Shown: positions 1 to 7,649 of the stretch, piece after piece
How positions within the stretch are numbered: position 1 is the first letter of the stretch
How the letters are laid out: each line of letters starts with the position of its first letter
NCBI GenBank assembly: GCA_964387285.1
Contig: CAYLWO010000007.1
Location: 1-64,000 of the forward strand
DNA: 64,000 bases
Direction of reading: 5' to 3'
Origin: Anaerohabitans sp964387285
GTDB taxonomy: Bacteria > Zhuqueibacterota > Zhuqueibacteria > Residuimicrobiales > Residuimicrobiaceae
Notes under the pieces: model-generated
What the model was told of the DNA's origin: nothing
Seen by the model: the letters and a program-made list of their open reading frames with translations, nothing else
Database searches by the model: none
Position numbers and translations under genes: made by a program

Positions 1-14
1 GCAAAACCCCAGAT

Positions 15-50
15 CCCGGATGTGGCCGCGTTTTTTGCGGCCACTCCGGG
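15..50. repeat. GC-rich hairpin
   Basis: CCCGGA (15-20) pairs with TCCGGG (45-50), and inside it GTGGCCGC (22-29) pairs with GCGGCCAC (37-44) around a GTTTTTT loop. No T-run follows on either strand, so this is not a standard terminator. It may be a REP-like element or the end of a transcript from outside the window. Confidence 0.6.
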
Positions 51-85
51 TGTCTGTCGGGACATAATCAATGAGTTAAGAAACA

Positions 86-114
86 CCCGGGGTCACAAAA
101 ACCGTGACCCCGGG
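86..114. repeat. GC-rich perfect hairpin
   Basis: An 11-bp perfect stem, CCCGGGGTCAC with GTGACCCCGGG, closes on a short A-rich loop. No T-run follows. It shares the CCGGG core with the hairpin 36 bases upstream, so the pair may be one repeat unit. Function unknown. Confidence 0.6.
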
Positions 115-413
115 GTTGTCGTGAATCAATATAAAAGTATTTTCTGCTAAAAGCAACCGTTCAGGTGCATGGAATCCTTGCGAAGGTTGGCAATCTTTGC
201 AAAGATGGTGCAATAGCTCTATCCAGGTCATAATAGCGGTTTTGTATCATACAATTGGCGCCGAAAATCCTCTTGCTTTTACATGTCTATATGGATATAT
301 TGCCACGAAAATGTATCATGTTATTGTCAGGAGGCGGCTACAAATGGATTGCCTGAGGCAATCCCAAGCCAACATTCCAACGGCCTGATTTTTTAATCGA
401 GGAGCTTTTTAAA

Positions 414-2501
414 ATGAAAACAGCGACCAGATGTAAAATTCATCCATTCAAACTGACAGTTCTGTTATTGGTTTTATCAGTCTGTGTTTTACCGCATTCA
501 TTCGCATTCTGCCAAAACAAAAAAGATGATTCAGAAAAGCTGTCAGATTCACGACTGCTGATCGAACAAAATTTTGTCAAAGGCAAAACACCTCCATTTT
601 CCTTTGTCTATGGAGGAAAAAACTCGAACCACTTTATCAAAAGCTGGCAATACTCTGCAGAGGAAAAAAAGTCAAATGAACCGAATGCTGAGCAAATGGT
701 TTATACCTACACCGATAAGCAGACTGGTTTAGTTGTAAAATGTTTCGTGACCCTGTATACTGATTTTAATGCTGTTGAATGGCTGCTGCACTTTATCAAC
801 ACCTCGACAAAAAACACACCGCTGCTTGAGCAAGCTGCTGTTTTTGATCATGCTTTTATATCGAAAATCGAAGGTACTTTTACGTTACACCATGCAAAGG
901 GCAGCAACGCTGAAATCATCGATTACCAGCCTTATAGCACTGTTTTGCAGCCCGGAAAAACCATACACATGACCCCGGCAGGTGGACGCTCATCGGACAA
1001 CACCGCTTTCCCTTTTTTCAATATTGAACTGCCCGGCCAACAGGGGATTATGACCGCCGTGGGCTGGACTGGAAAATGGTATGCCGATGTGACACAAACC
1101 GGAGGAAGCAGAGTTGCATTGAAATCAGGAATGGAACGGATGCAACTCTGTCTGTATCCTCAGGAAGAAATACGCACCCCCAAAATCTGTTTGCTCTTCT
1201 GGCAGGGAGAAGATCGGATGATCGGTCATAACCGGTTCCGACAGTTCGTTCTGAAACATCACTCCAGAAAAATAAACGGATCTTTTGCCGATTATCCCTT
1301 GTCAGCCGGACTGGGGTTCGGCGATCCAGCACCCTGCAATGAATATAATTGTCTCACTGAGAATTTCGCCATAGCCGTCGTAAAACGGTATCAGCAATTT
1401 CAGATTATTCCTGAAGTGTTCTGGCTGGATGCCGGATGGTACTCTGGATGCGGATGGGACAAGAAAAACGGCGGCTGGGCCGAGAATGTCGGCAACTGGA
1501 CCGTGGACACCGAACGTTTTCCCAATGGATTGCGGCCGATAGCGGACGCCGTTCATGCGGCAGGCGCAAAATTCCTTGTTTGGTTTGAACCTGAACGGGT
1601 TCGACCGGGTACGCGAATTGATCGAGAACATCCGGAATGGCTGTTGCATCTTCCTGGCAATAGCAATGCGCTGTTCAATCTGGGCAATGATCAGGCCCGC
1701 CTCTGGCTGACCAATGACATTGCTGAATTCCTGAAAAAAGAAGGCATCGATTATTACCGACAGGATTTCAATTTTGATCCCATGCCCTTTTGGCAAGCCA
1801 ACGACAAACCGGACCGGATCGGCATGTCTGAGATAAAACATATACAGGGATTATATGCATTCTGGGACAGTCTGCTCGTTCGTTTTCCAAACCTGCTCAT
1901 TGACAATTGCGCCAGCGGCGGCAGAAGGATCGATCTGGAAACCACTTCGCGCAGTGCGCCGCTCTGGCGTACAGATTACAACTATGGCGAACCGACCGGA
2001 TATCAATGTCATACGTATGGATTACATTATTATCTGCCTGTTCATGGCACCGGTATTTTCAGACCCGACAATTATCTTTTCATGTCCGGCATTGGCGCCG
2101 CAGCTGTTTTTGGCTGGAACATTAATGACAAATCAGTAACGGTCCGGGAGATGCAAAATTATGTCAGCGACTTTAAGATGCTTCGTCCTTATTTCTACGG
2201 AGACTATTACCCGGTCACCGGCAGCTATAATTACCACCGGGAGCATATCTGGCTGGCTTATCAGCTGAACAGGCCGGAACACAAAGACGGCATCGTCATA
2301 GCTTTTCGGCGTAAGGACTGCTACAAGGAGGGAATCCAGGTCAAACTCTATGGACTGAACAAGGATGCTAAATATGAGCTGTGGTATGTAAAGAACAATG
2401 TAAAGGCAGTGAAAAGCGGAAGTGAACTGATGAACGGTTTTGAACTGTTGAGCATGCAAAAGCCGGATTATTTGTTGATAAAGTATGAAATGGTGAAGTG
2501 A
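414..2501 (+). CDS. Secreted alpha-galactosidase, GH36 (melibiase) family
   Basis: Predicted to remove terminal alpha-galactose from oligosaccharides or glycans outside the cytoplasm. Residues 1-31 form a signal peptide (basic start, LTVLLLVLSVCVL core, SFA cleavage region). An N-terminal beta-sandwich region leads into a TIM barrel with the clan-D landmarks WLDAGWYSG, FLVWFEPERV, YYRQDFNF (nucleophile Asp near 451) and DNCASGGRR, then RTDYNY (acid/base Asp near 521). At 695 residues the length fits GH36. The ATG at 414 follows GAGGAG. The gene stands alone on the + strand, with a hairpin downstream. Aglycone specificity cannot be read from sequence; related melibiases also act on other alpha-linked sugars. 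Confidence 0.88.
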   Translation: MKTATRCKIHPFKLTVLLLVLSVCVLPHSFAFCQNKKDDSEKLSDSRLLIEQNFVKGKTPPFSFVYGGKNSNHFIKSWQYSAEEKKSNEPNAEQMVYTYTDKQTGLVVKCFVTLYTDFNAVEWLLHFINTSTKNTPLLEQAAVFDHAFISKIEGTFTLHHAKGSNAEIIDYQPYSTVLQPGKTIHMTPAGGRSSDNTAFPFFNIELPGQQGIMTAVGWTGKWYADVTQTGGSRVALKSGMERMQLCLYPQEEIRTPKICLLFWQGEDRMIGHNRFRQFVLKHHSRKINGSFADYPLSAGLGFGDPAPCNEYNCLTENFAIAVVKRYQQFQIIPEVFWLDAGWYSGCGWDKKNGGWAENVGNWTVDTERFPNGLRPIADAVHAAGAKFLVWFEPERVRPGTRIDREHPEWLLHLPGNSNALFNLGNDQARLWLTNDIAEFLKKEGIDYYRQDFNFDPMPFWQANDKPDRIGMSEIKHIQGLYAFWDSLLVRFPNLLIDNCASGGRRIDLETTSRSAPLWRTDYNYGEPTGYQCHTYGLHYYLPVHGTGIFRPDNYLFMSGIGAAAVFGWNINDKSVTVREMQNYVSDFKMLRPYFYGDYYPVTGSYNYHREHIWLAYQLNRPEHKDGIVIAFRRKDCYKEGIQVKLYGLNKDAKYELWYVKNNVKAVKSGSELMNGFELLSMQKPDYLLIKYEMVK

Positions 2502-2522
2502 ATCGGATCGTTATTAGCCAAG

Positions 2523-2551
2523 ACCTCACGGGTTTTCAAAACCTGTGAGGT
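2523..2551 (+). terminator. Hairpin after the alpha-galactosidase gene
   Basis: ACCTCACGGGTTTT and AAAACCTGTGAGGT form a 14-bp stem with one mismatch, 21 bases after the stop codon. Only TTTG follows, so termination would be weak. The near-perfect symmetry also suits a dispersed intergenic repeat. Confidence 0.45.
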
Positions 2552-2561
2552 TTGTAAATTC

Positions 2562-2584
2562 TGCGAAGGTTTGAAACCTTCGCA
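2562..2584. repeat. Palindrome TGCGAAGGTTT-G-AAACCTTCGCA
   Basis: Perfect 11-bp arms around one base. The same sequence family recurs at 5238-5266 and, as a variant, at 7609-7636, always between genes. It lies between the hairpin following the alpha-galactosidase gene and the terminator of the opposite-strand tRNA operon. Confidence 0.65.
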
Positions 2585-2592
2585 AGGCAAAT

Positions 2593-2635
2593 AAAAAAAG
2601 CCTGTAACGCACACACCAGTGTTGCATTACAGGCT
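2593..2635 (-). terminator. Rho-independent terminator after tRNA-Pro
   Basis: On the - strand AGCCTGTAATGC pairs with GCGTTACAGGCT (11 of 12 pairs), and seven T residues follow. It lies directly 3' of tRNA-Pro and probably ends the long transcript that includes the MerR gene. Confidence 0.8.
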
Positions 2636-2638
2636 ATG

Positions 2639-2713
2639 TCGGGGCGGCGGGATTTGAACCTGCGGCCCCTTGACCCCCAGTCAAGTGCGCTAACCGGACT
2701 GCGCTACGCCCCG
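2639..2713 (-). tRNA. tRNA-Pro, anticodon GGG
   Basis: Read on the - strand, the acceptor stem CGGGGCG pairs with CGCCCCG over 7 bp, with discriminator base A. The anticodon loop CTGGGGG between CTTGA and TCAAG gives anticodon GGG (codons CCC/CCU). A T-loop GGTTCAAATC is present. CCA is not encoded. The gene starts 5 bases after the MerR stop codon, so it is probably processed from the protein-coding transcript. Confidence 0.95.
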
Positions 2714-2718
2714 AATTG

Positions 2719-3147
2719 TTATGTTACCTTGTCATCCATTATTTCAAGCAGTTCGAAAAGTCCTTGCCGTATCTCCCTCAATAACTCGTCTTGCTTGATT
2801 TCTTTAAAGAACAACGAGAGTTGCGGATCATCTTCGTTCTTTAGTTGCTTTAAACGCTGCCGGGCTCCATCAATGGTGAATTTGTCATTGTAGAGTAACC
2901 GCTTGATCATAAAAACCGTCTTAATATCGGACTTGCGATAGGTACGGTTTCCAGCAGAGTTCTTCGCAGGTTTAAGCTCGGAGAATTCAGTTTCCCAAAA
3001 CCTCAGGACGTACGGCTTTATGCCGGTAATTTGGCTTACCTCGGCGATGGAGTAGTAAAGACGCTTGATGGCTTTATCTTCCATCCCTTTTTTTACCTGA
3101 GGCTCGAGCTCGTTTTGTTCGTCAAAAAATAGGGATAATTGTTGCAA
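2719..3147 (-). CDS. MerR-family transcriptional regulator
   Basis: A DNA-binding regulator whose ligand is not apparent. The core has YYSIAEVSQITGIKPYVLRFW (winged helix-turn-helix) and NRTYRKSDI, typical of the short MerR-like proteins of FCB bacteria; these lack an effector-binding cysteine cluster. The C-terminal half is helical and charged. The listed start is a TTG, 10 bases after the deacetylase stop; an internal ATG 23 codons on (MEDKAIKR) has GGG directly before it with no spacing. Neither has a clean Shine-Dalgarno, so the N-terminus is uncertain. It is last in a run of - strand genes and is followed 5 bases later by tRNA-Pro. Confidence 0.82.
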   Translation of the reverse strand: MQQLSLFFDEQNELEPQVKKGMEDKAIKRLYYSIAEVSQITGIKPYVLRFWETEFSELKPAKNSAGNRTYRKSDIKTVFMIKRLLYNDKFTIDGARQRLKQLKNEDDPQLSLFFKEIKQDELLREIRQGLFELLEIMDDKVT

Positions 3148-3157
3148 TAATCAAGCA

Positions 3158-3922
3158 CTATTTTTTAGTTACTTGCATGCCATGCTTCACTAAAACGGTG
3201 CCGTCAGAGCATACATCTATTGTTCTTTGCATAAATTTATAAATTTTTTCATATTTAGCAAGGATTTTATGCAAAAAAGTAGCTTTTGTATCTAATAAAT
3301 GAATCCCTACCCGTTCAATGGTATACTCCTTTGGCAATCCCTCACGCCATCTATCGGACATGACAACGCCTCCCTCATATCCGACCAGGCGACAATTTTC
3401 AATCAATGGCAGATCAACATTGCCAAAGGGAAATGAAATATAGCGAACTTTACATCGTAAACGCTCTTCCAGCAGTTGTTTTGACAGTTGCAACTCGCCA
3501 AGACAAGCCCTGTTGCCGATTTTTCTTAAATCATTATGATATAGGCCATGCGTTTCGATTTCCCATCCACAAGACGCTAATTCCTGCAACTGCCGCCAGT
3601 CCATATGCGGAAAACGAATACGGCCAAAATTCACATCCCAATCATCAAACTGGCCGACATAGCCGGCAATGACAAACACCGTCGCCGGGATGGCCTGCGC
3701 CCGCAATATGGGAAAAGCATGCTCGCAGACAGACGCATAACCATCATCAAACGTTAAAGCGATACTTTTAGGCGTCGGATTCTGCAAATATTCATGCAAA
3801 GTATGAAAGGTAAACCCAAGCTCCTTTGCCAGTCCAATTTGTTGCGCAAAACGTCTGGGGGAAACTCGTGTTATGGCCAGATCAAACCGCGGTTCCACCA
3901 TATGATAAGTCAGAATCGGCAT
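3158..3922 (-). CDS. Polysaccharide deacetylase (NodB/CE4 family)
   Basis: Predicted metal-dependent deacetylase of N-acetylated sugars in cell-wall or surface glycans. The NodB fold is visible as TFDDGY (residues 57-62, with the catalytic and metal Asp residues), HGLYH (His125 and His129, the metal pair) and the FPFG strand. No clear signal peptide or membrane segment is seen, so location is open; CE4-like proteins without signals also occur in glycan biosynthesis clusters. The ATG lies 2 bases after the M16 peptidase stop, implying co-transcription. 254 residues is normal for a single NodB domain. Confidence 0.85.
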   Translation of the reverse strand: MPILTYHMVEPRFDLAITRVSPRRFAQQIGLAKELGFTFHTLHEYLQNPTPKSIALTFDDGYASVCEHAFPILRAQAIPATVFVIAGYVGQFDDWDVNFGRIRFPHMDWRQLQELASCGWEIETHGLYHNDLRKIGNRACLGELQLSKQLLEERLRCKVRYISFPFGNVDLPLIENCRLVGYEGGVVMSDRWREGLPKEYTIERVGIHLLDTKATFLHKILAKYEKIYKFMQRTIDVCSDGTVLVKHGMQVTKK

Positions 3923-3924
3923 AA

Positions 3925-5163
3925 TCAGGTTCGTGGGATAATCAGGGTTGTAGCGAATTGTCCCGGTCGAAGAAACTCATCGACCAAATCATGTATCTGT
4001 TGCAAGGTGATTTTTTCGATTTTAGCCACCGCCTGTTGCGGAGTGAGATGCTTCATGCCATAGATCTCATTTTCACCAATCCGTCGCATACGCGAAGCAC
4101 TGCCTTCAAGGCCCAGTATCATGCTTCCTCTGACCTGAGATTTGACCATATCCAGCTCTTTTTGCGTTATCTGGTGTTGATTGAGTTTCGTCAATTCACG
4201 GTGTAGTAATTCAAGAGAGATATCGAGTTTGTTCGCTGCACACCCGAGATATAGGCCGAACACGCCGGTGGTGCTGAGCAGATCGACAAAACTGTAGACC
4301 GAATAGGCAAAACCGTACTTTTCACGGATATTTTGAAACAGTCTGGAACTCATGCCGCCGCCGAACAGGACATCCAAAAGCAAGAGTCCGTATTTCCTGT
4401 CATCGTGGTACGAACAAATACGGCTGCCCATGGCGATGTGGGCTTGCTGCAAAGTCGGAAATACATGTCTTACTGTTGCATTAAAAGAATCAGGAATCGG
4501 TTGACTCATGGGCGCGGGTTTGCCTTCCGGCAGAGACTTGAAGGCATTCTTCACCAATTTTACAAAGGCATTATGTTCCAAATGGCCTGCTGCCGATACA
4601 ACCATGCGTCCGGCGGTATAATGTTGCATTAAATATCGTGTAAAATCCCGGCGTTGAAATGATTTTACCTGTTTCGGGGAGCCATAAATGAAATACCCCA
4701 TGGAATGGTTGGGATAGAGTTGCAAGTAAAGATAATCTAATGCAAGTTCTTCAGGATCTTCCAGCGCATGGTTTATTTCTGTAAGAATAACGTTGCGCTC
4801 CAGATCGATGTCCTTGGCAGCCAGTTTAGGATTTTGCAGCAGATCTGCCAATACGTCGACAGCGAGAGGCGCGTGTTCATCCACAATATGCGCCGTATAG
4901 ACCGACAATTCTTTGCCGGTGCTGGCATTGAGATTGCCGCCGAAAGATTCCAGGCTTTGTGCGACTTGTTTTGCGCTGCGATGCCGAGTGCCTTTAAAAA
5001 GCATATGCTCTAAAAAATGGGCCAGTCCTCTTTCGGCCTCGGTCTCATCGGCAGAGCCTGAACGAATCCAGATGCCGATCGAAACAGAACGCATGCGACT
5101 CATACGTTCTGTAATCACCCGCATTCCGTTGTCGAGTCGCGTACACTGTATGGAATTTTTCAT
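3925..5163 (-). CDS. M16-family zinc metallopeptidase (processing-peptidase-like)
   Basis: A pitrilysin-superfamily peptidase. The inverted zinc motif HxxEH is present as HFLEH (His49, Glu52, His53), followed near residue 126 by the downstream helix with a Glu ligand (ERNVILTEI). The C-terminal half contains the GMSSRLFQNIREKYG segment typical of the inactive second M16 domain. The length (412) and start (LDNGMRVITERM) match the bacterial mitochondrial-processing-peptidase-like subfamily often encoded downstream of pnp, as here. AAGGG precedes the ATG at 5163. No signal peptide is evident. The substrate is unknown. Confidence 0.9.
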   Translation of the reverse strand: MKNSIQCTRLDNGMRVITERMSRMRSVSIGIWIRSGSADETEAERGLAHFLEHMLFKGTRHRSAKQVAQSLESFGGNLNASTGKELSVYTAHIVDEHAPLAVDVLADLLQNPKLAAKDIDLERNVILTEINHALEDPEELALDYLYLQLYPNHSMGYFIYGSPKQVKSFQRRDFTRYLMQHYTAGRMVVSAAGHLEHNAFVKLVKNAFKSLPEGKPAPMSQPIPDSFNATVRHVFPTLQQAHIAMGSRICSYHDDRKYGLLLLDVLFGGGMSSRLFQNIREKYGFAYSVYSFVDLLSTTGVFGLYLGCAANKLDISLELLHRELTKLNQHQITQKELDMVKSQVRGSMILGLEGSASRMRRIGENEIYGMKHLTPQQAVAKIEKITLQQIHDLVDEFLRPGQFATTLIIPRT

Positions 5164-5237
5164 CTACCCTTCAATCGCTTGCCTATAAAAATGAAACCTT
5201 CCGCAGGCAAAAATGCGAGCGGAAGGCAGTTGTGTGT

Positions 5238-5266
5238 CCTTGCGAAGGTTTTTCACCTTCGCAAGG
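5238..5266. repeat. Palindrome CCTTGCGAAGGT / ACCTTCGCAAGG
   Basis: A 12-bp perfect stem with a 5-base loop in the gap between pnp and the M16 gene. On the - strand no T-run follows, so read-through into the M16 gene is likely. Same repeat family as 2562-2584. Confidence 0.65.
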
Positions 5267-5279
5267 TTATGTTGCTTGG

Positions 5280-7379
5280 TTATTCGGCTTTCTCTTGTTC
5301 CGGCGCCGGCAAAAGTACTTTACGGCTCAGATCAATGCGACCCTCATTGTCGATTTTAATCACTTTGACCTTGACTTCGTCGCCGATGCGGACAACGTCT
5401 TCCACTCTGCCCACGCGTTTGTGATCCAGTTCGGAAATATGCACCAGACCTTCTTTGCCCGGCAGCACTTCCACAAAGGCGCCGAATTTCATAATGCGCT
5501 TTACGCGACCGGTGTAGACAGCGCCGATTTCGACTTCAGCGGTCATGTCGCGGATAATGCCGGCTGCCTTTTCTCCGGCCGTGGGATCCACCGAAGCGAC
5601 CAGGACCGTGCCATCGTCGGAAATGTCGATGGCTGCTCCGGTGCGTTCAATGATCTCGCGGATATTTTTACCGCCTGGCCCAATCACTTTACCGATGCAG
5701 TCCACAGGAATCTTGATGGACAAAATACGGGGTGCGTATTGCGACAACTCGGCACGCGGTTTGTCGATCGCCGCCGTCATTTTATCCAACAAAAAGAAAC
5801 GTGCCTTTTTGGCGCGATCCAGCGCTTCCCGCATAATCCCGGTGGAGATGCCGGTGATTTTAATATCCATTTGAAATGCGGTAATGCCGGTTCGGGTTCC
5901 GGCCACTTTGAAATCCATATCGCCGAGATGATCCTCATCACCCAGAATATCGGTGAGCACAGCCACGCGATCGCCCTCTTTGATCAAGCCCATGGCAATG
6001 CCGGCCACCGGCTCTTTGATGGGCACACCGGCATCCATCAAAGATAATGAACCGGCGCAGACCGTTGCCATGGAAGAAGAACCGTTGGATTCCAACACGT
6101 CAGAAACAATGCGCAATGTGTAGGGAAAAATCTTTTCACCCGGGATCATCGGCTTTAAGGCCCGTTCCGCCAAATTGCCGTGACCGACCTCTCGCCGGCT
6201 GACGCCGCGATTCGGTTTAACTTCACCGGTGCTAAAGGATGGAAAATTGTAATGCAACATATAGGTTTTACGGAATTCCCCTTCCAGCTCTTCGATGCGT
6301 TGCTCGTCGATCTTGGTGCCCAGCGTTGCTGCAGCCAGGGCCTGGGTTTGTCCGCGGGTAAAGAGCGCAGAGCCATGAGCGCGCGGCAACAGACCCACTT
6401 CAATGCTGATGTCGCGAATCTGGTCCACATTGCGGCCGTCCAGGCGTAAATTTTCCGACAGCACCATTTCACGCATAATGCTTTTTTCAGTATCGTGCAT
6501 GATTTCGGCAATGGCGGTTTCCTTTTCCGGAAATTTTTCCGCCAATTCGGTTTTGACCTTTTCAGTCAGAGCTTTAATACCGTCGCGTCGCGCGGTTTTC
6601 TCCGGAATGCGGACGAGTTGTTTATACTCGTTAACGCAAAGCGATTGCACCGCCTGGGTCAGTTCACGCAGGTCTTCTCCCTCCGCTATGACAGCTTTGG
6701 GTTTGCCGGCCTCGGCAATGATCTCATTTTGCAGAGCAATGATCTTGCGGATTTCTTCGTGGCCGAAATTCAGCGCGTTGATCATTTCTTCTTCAGAGAT
6801 TTCCTGCGCTTCGCCTTCCACCATGATAATGGATTCTGCCGATGCCGCGATCACCAGATCTATGTTGCTTTGCGCCTGTTCTTCAAAGGTTGGATTGGCT
6901 ATCATTTTGCCGTCGATGCAAGCCACGCGAACACCGGCAATCAAACCGTTAAAGGGAATATTTGACAAACCCAGCGCTACCGAAGCGGCGGTGATGCCAA
7001 GAACGTCGGCATCGTTCACCTTGTCAGCCGACAGCACCATAACGTTCATCTGGATTTCGTTGCGGAATTTTTTATCAAACAGAGGGCGAATGCTGCGATC
7101 GATTAAACGAGCGCTGAGAATCTCATTTTCTGAAGGCTTGCCTTCTCGCTTGAAAAAACCTCCGGGGATTTTTCCTGCCGCATACGCTTTTTCACGATAA
7201 TCAACGGTCAGCGGAAAAAAGTCGCGGTCTTCGGCAGGTTTATCATCCATCACCACTGCGGCCAGAACGACGGTGTCGCCCAATTGCACCCAGGCGGCGC
7301 CGTTGGCCTGCTTGGCGAGTTTGCCGGTTTCGATCAAAAAATTTTGACCGTTGAATGACATTTGTTTTTTAGTAATCAT
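5280..7379 (-). CDS. pnp: Polyribonucleotide nucleotidyltransferase (PNPase)
   Basis: Phosphorolytic 3'-5' exoribonuclease of mRNA decay. Two RNase PH domains (first begins near FNGQNFLIETGKLAKQA; second carries SRREVGHGNLAERA and the catalytic GDEDHLGDMDFK segment) flank a helical linker. A KH domain (KVIGPGGKNIREI) and an S1 domain (GAVYTGRVKRIMKFGAFVE) follow. I place the start at the ATG at 7379: GGAGGA lies 4 bases upstream and the product is 699 residues, the usual size; an upstream start at 7418 has no such site. The leader contains a long hairpin (7454-7500). The gene is separated from rpsO by four transporter-related genes. Confidence 0.97.
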   Translation of the reverse strand: MITKKQMSFNGQNFLIETGKLAKQANGAAWVQLGDTVVLAAVVMDDKPAEDRDFFPLTVDYREKAYAAGKIPGGFFKREGKPSENEILSARLIDRSIRPLFDKKFRNEIQMNVMVLSADKVNDADVLGITAASVALGLSNIPFNGLIAGVRVACIDGKMIANPTFEEQAQSNIDLVIAASAESIIMVEGEAQEISEEEMINALNFGHEEIRKIIALQNEIIAEAGKPKAVIAEGEDLRELTQAVQSLCVNEYKQLVRIPEKTARRDGIKALTEKVKTELAEKFPEKETAIAEIMHDTEKSIMREMVLSENLRLDGRNVDQIRDISIEVGLLPRAHGSALFTRGQTQALAAATLGTKIDEQRIEELEGEFRKTYMLHYNFPSFSTGEVKPNRGVSRREVGHGNLAERALKPMIPGEKIFPYTLRIVSDVLESNGSSSMATVCAGSLSLMDAGVPIKEPVAGIAMGLIKEGDRVAVLTDILGDEDHLGDMDFKVAGTRTGITAFQMDIKITGISTGIMREALDRAKKARFFLLDKMTAAIDKPRAELSQYAPRILSIKIPVDCIGKVIGPGGKNIREIIERTGAAIDISDDGTVLVASVDPTAGEKAAGIIRDMTAEVEIGAVYTGRVKRIMKFGAFVEVLPGKEGLVHISELDHKRVGRVEDVVRIGDEVKVKVIKIDNEGRIDLSRKVLLPAPEQEKAE

Positions 7380-7453
7380 CAGTCCTCCACTGATAAGGGT
7401 TGGCCCGGAACGGATCACCCGGTCCTGTCAGCATAATCCGCTTTTGATGGAGG

Positions 7454-7500
7454 TAGGTCGAAACCATCCTTGGCATTACATCAAAGATCGTTTCGGCCTA
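7454..7500 (-). promoter_or_regulatory. Long hairpin in the pnp leader
   Basis: The 15-base arms 7454-7468 and 7486-7500 pair with one mismatch and one G-U, around a 17-base loop, about 75 bases upstream of the pnp start. In Escherichia coli a long pnp leader stem is cut by RNase III and used by PNPase to repress its own synthesis. The position and form here suggest a similar role, by analogy only. Confidence 0.45.
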
Positions 7501-7602
7501 CAAGGATTATCTCGAGCGGTCAAGCTTTTTTCCGGTTTGGTTCGTCCGGGCGTTTGCAAAGACTCTTACAAATAGGTAAGAATCGTGTGAATTGCTTTTT
7601 TG

Positions 7603-7636
7603 AAAAAACTTGCAAAGGTCTCGCGACCTTTGCAAG
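7603..7636 (-). terminator. Terminator after the DUF4340 gene
   Basis: On the - strand CTTGCAAAGGTC and GACCTTTGCAAG form a 12-bp stem with a 4-base loop, followed by six T residues. It lies 13 bases after the DUF4340 stop. The stem is a variant of the palindrome family at 2562 and 5238, so a repeat appears to serve as the terminator. Confidence 0.7.
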
Positions 7637-7649
7637 GTGGTAACATGAC

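Larger units (their letters stand above)
1..413. other. Non-coding leader region before the alpha-galactosidase
   Basis: I find no convincing gene in these 413 bases. A 63-codon open frame at 197-388 lacks a recognisable ribosome binding site and resembles no family I know. The region holds two strong GC-rich hairpins (15-50 and 86-114) and a degenerate copy, near 176-206, of the TTGCGAAGG palindrome seen elsewhere in the window. The last part is AT-rich and ends with a GAGGAG Shine-Dalgarno before the alpha-galactosidase start. Confidence 0.6.

Noticed and set aside
197..388. 63-codon + strand open frame before the alpha-galactosidase
   Set aside because: No ribosome site, no family likeness, and composition like the surrounding non-coding DNA.
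5232..6047. 271-codon + strand open frame opposite pnp
   Set aside because: It lies inside pnp on the other strand, has no family features, and mirrors the codon bias of a highly conserved gene.
6403..7200. 265-codon + strand open frame opposite pnp
   Set aside because: Antisense shadow of the PNPase reading frame; Ser-rich low-information product and no ribosome site.
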